64,000 bases of DNA, from positions 7,199,917 through 7,263,916 of the forward strand of contig NZ_CP036269.1 of NCBI RefSeq assembly GCF_007744675.1, read 5' to 3'. A model generated the notes under the pieces. The model was not told the DNA's origin. It did not search any database and saw nothing but the letters and a program-made list of their open reading frames with translations. Positions within the stretch are counted from its first letter, which is position 1; each line of letters starts with the position of its first letter. Below, piece by piece: positions 45,641 to 54,737 of the stretch. The translations under genes were made by a program, and so were the position numbers. The stretch is from Gimesia alba. Its GTDB lineage: Bacteria; Planctomycetota; Planctomycetia; Planctomycetales; Planctomycetaceae.

Positions 45641-46348
45641 TTAATCCAGCTCTTTAATAAACACGTTGCGAAAATAGAGTGTATTCCCGTGATTCTGTAA
45701 TTCAATCTGGCCAGTTTCATAAATGGGTTTATCGCGTTCCCAGTAGTTTTCCAGTGTCGTATTATCGACGACCAATTTTCCATTTAACCAGACACTGACC
45801 TTCTCCCCGACCATTTTAATCCGGAACGTATTCCATTCCCCCACAGGGTTGTCTGCTGTCAACAGAGGCTTATCAGGATTCTTCTTATTATTGTACAGTC
45901 CGCCGGAACCGACTCCGTTGGCTGCCTTCACCGCGGGATCCCAGATCTGCACCTGGGGTGATCCACGCAGATAGATTCCACTATCTCCGTCTTTCTTGAT
46001 TTTCCAGTCTACCAGCATATCAAAGTTTTTGTAGTCCTTCGCAGTACACAAACTTTTTCCTTTGCCATCAAATACAAGAACACCATCAACGACGTTCCAG
46101 TGATCGCGCATCTCCTGGTCTGCTTTTTTTTGTGCTTTCGCCAGTTCTTCAGGGCTCATTTTCGCGCGAGTCTTGGGGTTGCCCACGAGACCTTTCCAGC
46201 CACTTAAATCCTTACCGTTGAACAAAGCCTTATACCCTTTCGGAGGCTGATTCAACTTACCTTCTCCCGCTGCTGCAAAATTCAAGGCGGAAACAGCCAG
46301 CAGCACAGCACACATTGTTGCGACGCGTTTCATAGATCTCATAGTCAT
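45641..46348 (-). CDS. Secreted DUF1080 (3-keto-disaccharide hydrolase-like) protein
   Basis: A 235-residue exported protein with a signal peptide (cleavage near AAA-G). The single DUF1080 domain has the family start GYKALFNGKDLSGWKG, the core DGVLVFDGKGKSL, and GDSGIYLRGSPQVQIWD. It is a concanavalin-like beta-sandwich. Some members cleave 3-keto-glycosides; others only bind. Several Met codons are in frame at the start (46348, 46342, 46333). It is divergent from the sulfatase and has its own terminator. Confidence 0.9.
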   Translation of the reverse strand: MTMRSMKRVATMCAVLLAVSALNFAAAGEGKLNQPPKGYKALFNGKDLSGWKGLVGNPKTRAKMSPEELAKAQKKADQEMRDHWNVVDGVLVFDGKGKSLCTAKDYKNFDMLVDWKIKKDGDSGIYLRGSPQVQIWDPAVKAANGVGSGGLYNNKKNPDKPLLTADNPVGEWNTFRIKMVGEKVSVWLNGKLVVDNTTLENYWERDKPIYETGQIELQNHGNTLYFRNVFIKELD

Positions 46349-46548
46349 TGCTTTCGTTCTGATATCAGTATTAGGAGCTCCCTGGCCACCAGATTCTCGA
46401 CTCGGGCAGGAAGAGCGAACTCATCAAGAATTACTTAATTATCGAAAGGAATCCCCCCTGTCGCAAGCCAGTCCTGACCGAATTCGCACGTTTCGCATAA
46501 ACTCCCCCGCTTTCCCAGTTGCCGATTTGCGATTGGTCCTCGCGGCGA

Positions 46549-46564
46549 TTAGAATCAATTCTAA
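46549..46564. promoter_or_regulatory. Perfect 16-bp palindrome, candidate operator
   Basis: TTAGAAT-CA-ATTCTAA lies between the divergent DUF1080 and sulfatase genes, 60 bases before the sulfatase ATG. It is a candidate regulator-binding site. Confidence 0.45.
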
Positions 46565-46624
46565 GACATACAGTAATTCATTCATCCGATTCCCGCCTTT
46601 TACTTCCATTGAGAAAGCAACACC

Positions 46625-48097
46625 ATGTATCGATGTCTCTACGGAATGCTCTGCCTGCTGCTGTTTGTTTCCGTCGAACCAGCGTCTGCTGCTGCAAAGC
46701 AGAAAAATGTTCTGGTGATTGTTGTCGACGACCAGGGCTTTCAAGCTGGCTGTTACGGCAACAAGGTCATCAAAACCCCCGGCATCGATATGCTGGCTGA
46801 ATCAGGAACCCGCTTCACGCGCGCCCATTGCACCACCGCCAGTTGCTCTGCCAGCCGCTCGGTGATTATGACAGGCCTGTATAACCATGCCACCGGCCAT
46901 TATGGTCACGCACATGGTTACAACCATTTCAGTACCTACGCCACGGTGAAATCACTGCCGATCATTCTGGAAGAAGCCGGCTATCGAACCTGTTCGATTG
47001 GAAAATATCATCTGGCTCCCGAATACGTCTATCAGTTTCAGGAATACCGCAATAAAGGAGTTCAGGGAAACCGAAATTCAATCCGCATGGCTGCCAACGC
47101 CAAAGAATGGATTACCGAAGACGACGATCGGCCTTTCTTCCTATATTACTGCAGCAGCGACCCCCATCGAGGGGGCGGCCCCGACGGCTATTCCAATTTC
47201 AATGACGACCCCGATCACTATCCCGGCGTGACTCCCATCAAATACAAACCGGAACAGATCCAGGTTCCGCCGTGGCTTCCCAATCACCGAGAAGTTCAGG
47301 AAGAACTGGCGGAATACTATCAGGCCATCTCTCGACTCGATCAGGGCGTGGTCTCTCTGATTAATACTTTAAAAGAGACCGGCCATTGGGAAGACACACT
47401 GGTCATGTTCCTCAGCGATAATGGCCCCCCGTTTCCGGGCGCAAAAACCAACCTCTATCAGCCAGGCATGAATCTGCCTTTAATCGTCCGTGATCCGAGC
47501 CAGAAAAAACAGGGCATCACGACCGACGCGCTGGTCACTTGGGCCGACCTGACACCCACGATCCTGGATTATTGTGATGTGACCCCCAAACCAGTGCCTC
47601 CCCTGCGAACAGTCGAAAACAATGGCAAACGCGTTGAAGGACGAGGCAAACCAGTCCCCTGGAAATTCCACGGCCGTTCCTTCTTAAGTGCCCTCGGAAA
47701 AGAACAGGCCCCCGAATTTGACGAAAGTTACGCATCCCATACATTCCATGAAATCACCATGTATTATCCGATGCGGGTCATTCTCAGCGGCAACTATAAG
47801 TACATTTTCAACATTGCCCATGAACTCCCCTACCCCTTCGCATCCGATTTATATCGGTCTCCCACCTGGCAGGGCGTTTTGAAACGGGGTGATAAAATGT
47901 TCGGCCAGCGAACGGTTTACTCGTATCTGCATCGGCCCAAACACGAACTGTATGATTTGAAAGTCGATCCGTATGAAGCGAAGAACCTGGCATTTGAGCC
48001 GGAGCATCAGGAGACTCTGAAGAAAATGCAGGAAAAACTGAAAGCCTGGCAGCAAAAGACCAAAGATCCTTGGTTCCTGAAGTGGGAATATGAATGA
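46625..48097 (+). CDS. Secreted formylglycine sulfatase
   Basis: A 490-residue type I sulfatase with a signal peptide (cleavage near ASA-A). The metal site [13 protein letters not shown] precedes the modified Cys74 in the motif C-S-A-S-R. This is the C-x-[P/A]-x-R form with Ala instead of Pro, accepted by radical-SAM anSME enzymes. Further segments are [16 protein letters not shown] and SDNGPPFPG. The opening resembles N-sulfoglucosamine sulfohydrolase-like sulfatases (family S1_8), suggesting heparan-type or algal sulfated glycans. No maturase gene lies near. The gene is divergent from the DUF1080 gene. Confidence 0.94.
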   Translation: MYRCLYGMLCLLLFVSVEPASAAAKQKNVLVIVVDDQGFQAGCYGNKVIKTPGIDMLAESGTRFTRAHCTTASCSASRSVIMTGLYNHATGHYGHAHGYNHFSTYATVKSLPIILEEAGYRTCSIGKYHLAPEYVYQFQEYRNKGVQGNRNSIRMAANAKEWITEDDDRPFFLYYCSSDPHRGGGPDGYSNFNDDPDHYPGVTPIKYKPEQIQVPPWLPNHREVQEELAEYYQAISRLDQGVVSLINTLKETGHWEDTLVMFLSDNGPPFPGAKTNLYQPGMNLPLIVRDPSQKKQGITTDALVTWADLTPTILDYCDVTPKPVPPLRTVENNGKRVEGRGKPVPWKFHGRSFLSALGKEQAPEFDESYASHTFHEITMYYPMRVILSGNYKYIFNIAHELPYPFASDLYRSPTWQGVLKRGDKMFGQRTVYSYLHRPKHELYDLKVDPYEAKNLAFEPEHQETLKKMQEKLKAWQQKTKDPWFLKWEYE

Positions 48098-48164
48098 TTA
48101 GCCCCAGATTAACGCCTGATCTGGCGATATTGGGACCGAATTCAGGGAATTTAGAGAAAGTTAC

Positions 48165-48193
48165 TCGACGAATGCGGGGGACGTGTCTATAAT
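48165..48193 (+). promoter_or_regulatory. Promoter candidate for the initiator tRNA
   Basis: TCGACG (48165-48170) and a perfect TATAAT (48188-48193) with a 17-base spacer. A second, extended -10 (TGTATAAG, TATAAG at 48258-48263) lies closer to the tRNA. A hairpin (TACAGTAA at 48201-48208, complement at 48219-48226) lies between them and may end the sulfatase transcript. Confidence 0.5.
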
Positions 48194-48316
48194 CGCGAGA
48201 TACAGTAACAGTATTTGCTTACTGTATTTAGGGCTTTAAACAAATAAGTGACGTCTGTATAAGATGTTACTTCAAGCTTAAACTGCTCTTAAATCGTCCT
48301 CTCACAGGACCCATAA

Positions 48317-48390
<74 letters not shown>

Positions 48391-48397
48391 CTTATTT

Positions 48398-48436
48398 AAC
48401 CCCGGAATCGCAAATTTTGCCGATCCGGGGTTTTCT
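48398..48436 (+). terminator. Terminator after the tRNA
   Basis: AACCCCGGA (48398-48406) pairs with TCCGGGGTT (48424-48432) around a partly paired loop, followed by T-rich sequence. Confidence 0.85.
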
Positions 48437-48509
48437 TATGCGCAAAGCTGAAAAGAGCATATCGCGGATTCATTCTTCTAGCCTGCTTTCATCGACGTCC
48501 AGATTTTTG

Positions 48510-48560
48510 TTGACAACATCTGTCGTCAGTTTATACTCTGGCTGACGACGAGCGTCGTCT
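48510..48560 (+). promoter_or_regulatory. BlaI-type promoter with two operators
   Basis: The promoter is TTGACA (48510-48515), a 16-base spacer, then TATACT (48532-48537). Operator 1 (48511-48528) is TGACAACA-TC-TGTCGTCA and covers the -35. Operator 2 (48543-48560) is TGACGACG-AG-CGTCGTCT and covers the expected transcription start. Their centres are 32 bp apart, about three helical turns. All four half-sites fit (T/A)GAC-R-AC(A/G). Confidence 0.8.
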
Positions 48561-48624
48561 TATAAATCTCAACAACGAACAGACTAGACTGCTTGTCCTC
48601 ATTCACTGTAATTGAAAGACGCTC

Positions 48625-49056
48625 ATGGCTCCCGAAGGTACTCTAACTCCCGCGCAATTTGAAATCATGAACGTGGTCTGGAATCATGCGCGACAAGGTG
48701 CGACAGTCGCTGAGATCTGGCGGGAAATCTCGGAATCGCGCGAGGTGTCTCGGACCACAATCCTGAATTTAGTTGACCGGTTAGAAAAACGCGGCTGGTT
48801 AAAACGGCGAGAGGGACAAGGAGTCAATCGCTTTGTTGGAACGTTAAGTCGCGACAAGACCGCTTCCCTACTCACGGGTGATTTCGTAGACGACTTCTTT
48901 GGAGGATCAGCCAGCGAACTCGTCATGAGTCTATTGGGTTCGAAGCGACTCAAGCCTGATGAGATCCAGCAATTGGAACGACTGATTGAAGACTACACAT
49001 CCCAGGCAAAATCGCCGGAACAAAACGAGAGAAAGGCCCCCCGGAATGATCGTTGA
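48625..49056 (+). CDS. BlaI/MecI/CopY-family transcriptional repressor
   Basis: A 143-residue winged-helix repressor of normal length. The N-terminal LTPAQFEIMNVVWNHARQGATVAEIW and the recognition helix region SRTTILNLVDRLEKRGWLKRR are clear. The C-terminal part is a dimerisation helix region. It should bind the two palindromes upstream (48511-48560), making the operon autorepressed. In the classic system the BlaR1 protease triggers cleavage of BlaI. The ATG of the next gene overlaps this gene by 11 bases. Confidence 0.94.
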   Translation: MAPEGTLTPAQFEIMNVVWNHARQGATVAEIWREISESREVSRTTILNLVDRLEKRGWLKRREGQGVNRFVGTLSRDKTASLLTGDFVDDFFGGSASELVMSLLGSKRLKPDEIQQLERLIEDYTSQAKSPEQNERKAPRNDR

Positions 49057-51358
49057 TATCTGGTTCCTCGCCCCCTCATTTTTGTTCGGCCTGCTGAGCA
49101 TTGCCATTACAACAACGCTGACATGCGCCCTCGGTCTGATCGTCTCTTGTGTAGTTCGATCTTCCGTAATTCAACACGGGATCCTTTTATCTTCGCTGGT
49201 AGTAATTCTGCTATCTCCACTTTTCGTTGGAGTCGTGACGCACAGCGGACTGGGGTGGAACGTCGGTTGGTTGAACAAGGACATGCCAATGCCAATCAAC
49301 TTCTCAGCAGAACCAGCAGACATTTCAGCGATTGATGTCGCTTCTCAAACAGAAACAACCGAACTGCGGTTCTCTGCTCAGACAACACCGAATATAGAGA
49401 CTGACTCCGCCTGGAAATCAAACGATGTTTCAACAAGGGTTGGGGAGAAACCTGGCACGTTTTTGTCCAACTCTCCTTTTTCTCAATGGTGGTCTCTTTT
49501 CATTCTTGCTGTTCTATCCATCTGGCTTGTGGGAACTCTACTTGCAGTGTCCCGTTTCGTCCGAGGTTATTTCCTCGTTTTCCGCTTGCGTCCTAGCTTA
49601 CGATCAGTGTCAGCAGAAACACAACAACACGTCAATGAACTCGCTCGGCAATTTGATTTGCGGAATACTCCACAGTGTTTTGAATCCACATATGTGCCAA
49701 CGCCGCTGATAATGGGTTTATGCAAACCGATGGTTGTGCTGCCTGCTGGAATCGATGAGTGCGTCAACAGCATGCAACTCAGAGCCATGCTGATCCATGA
49801 ACTCGCACATATTGCACGACGTGACCAGTGGATTGGCTTGTTGCAGCGTGTGGTAACGATTCTATTTTGGTGGCAGCCACTGCTGTACCGTTTAAATTCA
49901 CAGCTCTCTTCAGTACGAGAAGTCTTGTGTGATAACCATGTCATTCAGCAACAAGAAAACCGTCTCGAATATGCACGCGCGTTAGTAGCACTGGCCAGCC
50001 GCATCGCACTCCCCAGCAGGCTGCCGGTAACCATCGGTCTGCTGGAGCAGAGTGACGGGCTGAAAACGCGAGTGACTCGCTTGCTAGACAATCAGCAAAC
50101 AAATGAAATCCATATGAATCTAGGGAGTCTTTCAAGTGTGGCTGTGTTCTGTCTCTCCGCAACACTCCTGTTTGTAACGACGACAATTCGAGCTGCGCAT
50201 GCTGCACCGCCAGACAAAGATTCTCACACCGCGACAGTCAGCTCAAAAGAAATTCGGGTGAGTAGCACAGAGGAATTGCATCGTGCCCTCAATAACGCGA
50301 AACCGGGAACAACAATTCTCCTCGCGCCAGGCAAGTATCAGGGAGGCCTGAGTCTAAACAACCTGCAGGGAACAGCGAAGCTGCCGATTCGCATTTCTGC
50401 TGCTGACCCCGATCAGCGGCCGATCATCGAAGGTGGGAATACCTGCCTGCATCTCATCAATCCAGCGTATGTAGAACTACAACACCTCATTCTCAAAGGT
50501 GCTCGCTCGAATGGCCTGAATATTGACGATGGCGGCTCGAAAGAAACCCCCGCCCATCATGTTGTGTTACGCGGCTTGACCATTCAAGACATCGGTTCTA
50601 ACCGCAACCATGATGGCATCAAGCTCTCTGGATTGAATGATTTTCTCATTCAGAATTGCACGGTCAAACGTTGGGGCAAAAATGGGTCGGGCATTGACAT
50701 GGTCGGCTGTCAACGTGGCACGGTTTCCGAATGCACGTTCCGCGATGGTGACAAAATCTATGGTAACGGCGTGCAAATGAAAGGGGGAAGCCGAAATATT
50801 AGAGTCAGCCACTGCCGCTTTGAAAATGCCGGCGGCCGCGCCATTAATATTGGTGGAAGCACGGGACTTGAATATTTTCGCCCTCGGCCCGCTGGATTTG
50901 AAGCCAAAGATATTACTGTAGCAGATTGCACGTTCATCGGTTCCATGGCCGCCGTGGCCTTTGTCGGCGTGGATGGCGCCCACGTGCATCACAATACCAT
51001 TTATCGCCCAACCCGCTGGGTCTTACGGATTCTTCAAGAAAACAAGAACGACTCATTCGTCCCTTCTCGCAAAGGACGATTTACAAACAATCTCGTTGTA
51101 CTGCGTTCAGACGAAATTGGTGAAGTCATCAACATCGGCCCCCGGACAGCGCCGGATACGTTCCAGTTCGCAGACAACTGGTGGTACTGCCTGAACCGGC
51201 CAGAGAAAACACAACGGCTGGTACGCTTACCAACACAGGAAACCGGCGGCACGTATGGGCGAGATCCCAAGTTAAATGATATGAGTGCAGGTGATCTTCA
51301 ACTCCACTCCGATAGCCCGGCGTCTGATGCTGGGCCGCGCCGGCAGAGTCGTCCATAA
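49046..51358 (+). CDS. M56 (BlaR1-type) membrane protease fused to a parallel beta-helix sensor
   Basis: About 770 residues. Residues 1-330 are an M56 metalloprotease: membrane helices near 5-30, 35-57 and 148-168, then the zinc motif HELAH at 251-255. Another helix lies at about 357-380, so the C-terminus faces outside. In BlaR1 that position holds a penicillin-binding domain; here residues about 400-770 form a right-handed parallel beta-helix (VSSTEELHRALNNAKPGTTI, then repeated short PbH1-like turns such as GNGVQMKGGSRNIRVSH). No penicillin-binding SxxK motif is apparent. The start at 49046, with GAAAGG 9 bases upstream, overlaps the repressor gene by 11 bases, so translation is coupled. 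Sensing of a polysaccharide or cell-wall component is inferred. Confidence 0.9.
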   Translation: MIVDIWFLAPSFLFGLLSIAITTTLTCALGLIVSCVVRSSVIQHGILLSSLVVILLSPLFVGVVTHSGLGWNVGWLNKDMPMPINFSAEPADISAIDVASQTETTELRFSAQTTPNIETDSAWKSNDVSTRVGEKPGTFLSNSPFSQWWSLFILAVLSIWLVGTLLAVSRFVRGYFLVFRLRPSLRSVSAETQQHVNELARQFDLRNTPQCFESTYVPTPLIMGLCKPMVVLPAGIDECVNSMQLRAMLIHELAHIARRDQWIGLLQRVVTILFWWQPLLYRLNSQLSSVREVLCDNHVIQQQENRLEYARALVALASRIALPSRLPVTIGLLEQSDGLKTRVTRLLDNQQTNEIHMNLGSLSSVAVFCLSATLLFVTTTIRAAHAAPPDKDSHTATVSSKEIRVSSTEELHRALNNAKPGTTILLAPGKYQGGLSLNNLQGTAKLPIRISAADPDQRPIIEGGNTCLHLINPAYVELQHLILKGARSNGLNIDDGGSKETPAHHVVLRGLTIQDIGSNRNHDGIKLSGLNDFLIQNCTVKRWGKNGSGIDMVGCQRGTVSECTFRDGDKIYGNGVQMKGGSRNIRVSHCRFENAGGRAINIGGSTGLEYFRPRPAGFEAKDITVADCTFIGSMAAVAFVGVDGAHVHHNTIYRPTRWVLRILQENKNDSFVPSRKGRFTNNLVVLRSDEIGEVINIGPRTAPDTFQFADNWWYCLNRPEKTQRLVRLPTQETGGTYGRDPKLNDMSAGDLQLHSDSPASDAGPRRQSRP

Positions 51359-51400
51359 AAAACGCTTCTCACAATTCGTTCCTCATTCGTTGAGTCTCCT

Positions 51401-52732
51401 ATGAAATCCGTCAGCATTTTCACCTGGCTTGTATCTGTTTCAGTTCTGTCCGTCTTGACGGGCTGCTCTGATTCCTCGGTTGTCGCGTTGAACGATGATA
51501 CTCCTCAACCAAAGCCACTGGAAATGGATCGGGCAATCAGCGGCGTGAAGGAAGAGACAACAGCCACGCCTGCAACGGAGATTTCCACAACTAACGCCGT
51601 CTATAATTGGCCGTGTTGGCGTGGTCCGGACGGAACCGGCATTTCCCGTGAAACCGGGCTGTTACACGTGTTTCCTGAATCAGGGCCGACCATTCTCTGG
51701 CAGGCAAAACTGGGAACAGGTTTCTCAGGACTGAGTATCGCCGATGGACGTCTCATTACCTTGTTCGGTGAAAGTGGGCGGGAAATAATTGTCTGCTTTG
51801 ATGCAAACTCGGGTCGCAAAATCTGGACCGTAGATTCCGATGCCGATTTCGCGCAAGGGCGCAGCTTTGGACCACGGGCGACTCCCTGGATTGACGGCGA
51901 TCGGGTCTACGTTGTCGGTGCCTCCGGTATGATTTTTTGTCTTGAAGTAGCCACCGGGAATAAAATCTGGTCTTTTAATATTTACGACCAGTTTGCAATG
52001 CAGCAGTTTGTGCATGAAGAAGGGCTCTCCTGTTCGCCAGTGATTTTGGAGAACAAGCTGATTCTTCTCGCGGGTAATTCTGCTTTTGCATTTGATAAAC
52101 AAAATGGGGAACTGATCTGGCGCGCGTGTCGGGAGAAGATGAATCACACCACACCTCGAGTGGCATACATGGAAAGACGCTCCCAACTGCTGGTTTTGAC
52201 GGCAGAAAATCTCATCAGCCTTGATCCTCAAACCGGCGAGGAATTCTGGCGTCACCCGCAACAGGCTGTGAATTGCGCATCCCCGGTTGTGGGCCCCGAC
52301 AATCAGGTTTTTACTGCCGCCGCTTACGGGTTTGGTAGCCAACTGGTCAAACTCACTGGCAACTCTGCAACACAGGTCTATCAGAATAAAGAGCTGGCAA
52401 CACATCACGCGACCGCTGTTTTATTCGAAGGACACTTGTTTGGGTTCCATGATCGCCCCGGCATCTTTAAATGTGTCGCGTTTCACACTGGAAAAGAGAA
52501 ATGGTCTTCTCGCTCACCGGGTAAAGGAAAATTGATTATCGCGGACGGGCAGATGATCATCATTACTGAAACCGGAGAACTGGTTTTGGCACCAGTCTCT
52601 TCCGATGGTTTTCACCCCGCATCCCAAGCCCGGGTCCTTAAAGGGACGTGCTATACCGCCCCTGCACTGGCCAATGGCAGACTCTATGTGCGCAGTAATC
52701 AGCAACTGGTCTGCATTGACATGAAGAAATAA
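51401..52732 (+). CDS. PQQ-type beta-propeller lipoprotein
   Basis: A 443-residue protein. The signal peptide ends in the lipobox LTGC, followed by a Thr/Ala/Glu-rich linker. Residues about 65-440 form a PQQ-like propeller with tryptophan-type blades: YNWPCWRGPDGTGIS, then GRKIWTVDSD, GNKIWSF, GELIWRACR and GEEFWRHPQ. The opening motif W-R-G-x-D is common in planctomycete propeller proteins. No quinoprotein catalytic residues are seen, so it probably has a binding or scaffold role. It is third in the BlaI operon, 42 bases after the protease gene. Confidence 0.88.
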   Translation: MKSVSIFTWLVSVSVLSVLTGCSDSSVVALNDDTPQPKPLEMDRAISGVKEETTATPATEISTTNAVYNWPCWRGPDGTGISRETGLLHVFPESGPTILWQAKLGTGFSGLSIADGRLITLFGESGREIIVCFDANSGRKIWTVDSDADFAQGRSFGPRATPWIDGDRVYVVGASGMIFCLEVATGNKIWSFNIYDQFAMQQFVHEEGLSCSPVILENKLILLAGNSAFAFDKQNGELIWRACREKMNHTTPRVAYMERRSQLLVLTAENLISLDPQTGEEFWRHPQQAVNCASPVVGPDNQVFTAAAYGFGSQLVKLTGNSATQVYQNKELATHHATAVLFEGHLFGFHDRPGIFKCVAFHTGKEKWSSRSPGKGKLIIADGQMIIITETGELVLAPVSSDGFHPASQARVLKGTCYTAPALANGRLYVRSNQQLVCIDMKK

Positions 52733-52744
52733 ACCGCGCGTCGG

Positions 52745-52925
52745 TTATTTCCAAGTGTTCTCTTTGATCGGCTTGCCGTCGGTCGTCAGGATTTGAAAGT
52801 GATGGAAGCCGGACTTCATTCCTGAGTAACGCCAGACCACTTTCTTGTCCGGAGTGACTTCGAATTACTGCACCTGCATCACCTTGCCGGTATCCGGTTT
52901 GTCTATTTTAACGGCAAAATCTCAC
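52745..52925 (-). pseudogene. Degenerate copy of the beta-propeller gene at 53622
   Basis: Bases 52745-52867 align without gaps to 53622-53744 (offset 877, the C-terminal end). From 52871 the match jumps to 54000-54050 (offset 1129). The copy thus lacks 252 bases (84 codons). Two in-frame stops interrupt it: TTA to TAA near 52866, and TGA near 52922. Beyond about 52925 the match is lost. It lies just after the PQQ lipoprotein gene. Confidence 0.85.
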
Positions 52926-53621
52926 ACGTTCTCCTGATACACGCGCAAAAACGGCTCCATTTCTCAGTCCACAACGCGTGAACAACACGCATCAATGCCC
53001 GTCAGATTTCCCTGAAAAGGGGCACAAACTCCCCTTGACTGCGACTCGCCGCCCCCGATACTTGCGGACTTAGCGTCGCGCGCGCGAGACAGCCCCTCGA
53101 TAAGCACTGCCTGTCCCGATCCTCTACTGATTTCTGCACTATAAAACCCCCTTATTTTTGCTGGTAACGACACAAACATTCTTAAGCAGTGCTCAAACTC
53201 CCCCCGGTTTTCGTTACGCAATCGATTGACTTCAGAAACTCTCCCTGAAGGTTCATAGCGGATCACAAGACGTTCAATTGGCATCACACGGTGCTGCTCA
53301 GCTTGAACCAGGTTTGGCACTCTCGCTGCGCATATTTTTTCGAAACCATTACACCACCACGCATTCTAACAGATCGTACTGTTTTCACAGAGCTGAAGAT
53401 CGGCCACCACGTACTGAATGACCACAGACGCACTCAGTTCACAACTACACCTGCGAACGAGAACGCGTGCAAGCCGGTTCGTGGAATCAGCCCGGCGCTC
53501 TCAGAGGAATGTTCCCCTGACGCGAACATCCGACAGGTAACGTTAATTGAATCGTTCTGAACAATGACCGCAGAAAAGACCCATTAGCCGCAGGGCGTTA
53601 GCCCCGGCGACTGGTCCGCAG
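52926..53621. other. Stretch without a recognised gene
   Basis: About 700 bases between the pseudogene and the intact propeller gene. ORFs exist at 52964-53320 (minus) and 53291-53560 (plus), but neither has a family motif. They overlap each other and have uneven composition. A short CG-alternating tract lies near 53072-53087. Confidence 0.5.
53584..53620. repeat. Candidate dispersed repeat with GGGC-GTTA-GCCC hairpin
   Basis: The segment CCGCAGGGCGTTAGCCCCGG contains a tight GGGC/GCCC hairpin next to the stop codon of the propeller gene. I recall similar GC-rich repeats in planctomycete genomes, often near gene ends. Only one copy is visible here, so its repeat status is recollection, not proof. 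Confidence 0.45.
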
Positions 53622-54614
53622 TTATTTCCAGGTATTTTCTTTGACTGGTTTGCCGTTGGTGGTCAGAATTTGAAAGTGGTGAAACCCGGATTTCATCCCC
53701 GAGTAACGCCAGACCACTTTCTTTTCTGGAGTGACTTCGAATAACTTTACCTGATCTCCCTTGGCGCGATAGCTGGCGATCACGGTGTTGCCGTTCGGCA
53801 ATCTCTGCGCACCGCAGGCATCCTGGAAGAGCGGCTCTCCCAGATCTGCATTCGTCACGCTCCACACGATCTTGCCAGCGGCGTCTGTCTCGATGATGCG
53901 GTTCCCGTTCGTGCAGGCGATTAATGTGTTGCCGTTTTTTAAACGAATGGCGGTGAAAGGCCAGTCCCGTTTCTCGCGCCCCCGTTCATCGGTTGCGATC
54001 ACCTGCACTACTTCACCGGTATCCGGCTTGTATTCTTTCACAGCAAAGTCGAGCAGATGCGGAGCGATATAATTGCCATTAGGCAACAGACGCAGCATAC
54101 GGGTTTGCATATGCGCATTTTGTTTCTGGCACTGCAAGGGAGTCGACTTCAGAATCTTGCCTTTACGATTGATGATGATCGCACGCGGTTCCGGCCCCAG
54201 TTCGGCAACCAGAAAGGTACCATCTGATAAAGATTGCACGGTGCTGATCTCTTTCTGGCGGCCTTTGTACTGGAACAGAATCTGTTTCGTTTTCCGGTCG
54301 ACTTCGACCACGCCGCCGTTAGGAAATTCTTTAGTACCATACAACGCCAGCAGGACATTGCCATTTGGTAAAACCCAGCCGTCACTGGCCGGCATGTCGA
54401 ATTTCCATTCCACGTTCCCGTCCTCGCCGACAATCACCGCCCGATTGGCTTTGCCCACACCCAGAAACGAATGCTTAATTGCAGAATCATCGGCTGCATG
54501 CACCGGGGAGGATAAAATGCAACAGCAGACAACCATTAGCATCGCCGACAACAACAGGCGTGATTCAGGAAACAGATTTCGGAGAACGGAGCGAGCGGCG
54601 GTTGAGGTTTGCAT
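53622..54614 (-). CDS. Secreted PQQ-like/NHL-type beta-propeller protein
   Basis: About 330 residues. A signal peptide (cleavage near VHA-A) is followed by five to six blades with LPNGN loops: GWVLPNGNVLLALYG, LLPNGNYIAPHL, IRLKNGNTLIACTNGN and RLPNGNTVIASY. The pattern resembles arylsulfotransferase- and PQQ-type propellers. ATG at 54614 (AGGA 11 bases upstream) is preferred over the in-frame TTG at 54638. A degenerate copy lies downstream at 52745-52925. Function is unknown; a periplasmic binding or catalytic role is possible. Confidence 0.82.
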   Translation of the reverse strand: MQTSTAARSVLRNLFPESRLLLSAMLMVVCCCILSSPVHAADDSAIKHSFLGVGKANRAVIVGEDGNVEWKFDMPASDGWVLPNGNVLLALYGTKEFPNGGVVEVDRKTKQILFQYKGRQKEISTVQSLSDGTFLVAELGPEPRAIIINRKGKILKSTPLQCQKQNAHMQTRMLRLLPNGNYIAPHLLDFAVKEYKPDTGEVVQVIATDERGREKRDWPFTAIRLKNGNTLIACTNGNRIIETDAAGKIVWSVTNADLGEPLFQDACGAQRLPNGNTVIASYRAKGDQVKLFEVTPEKKVVWRYSGMKSGFHHFQILTTNGKPVKENTWK

Positions 54615-54737
54615 GAGATTCAGATTCCTGTTGATCAAGGGGCCGTGATGTCAAAGCTCCATTCTAACCGAAGCCCAAGTGACAAGCGACATCGACGACG
54701 AATCTCGCAGAAAAATCATCTCAACACCAGTTTCGTT

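Noticed and set aside
52964-53560. Two overlapping ORFs (118 and 89 codons) between the pseudogene and the intact propeller gene
   Set aside because: They run on opposite strands over the same bases and show no recognisable motif or ribosome site.
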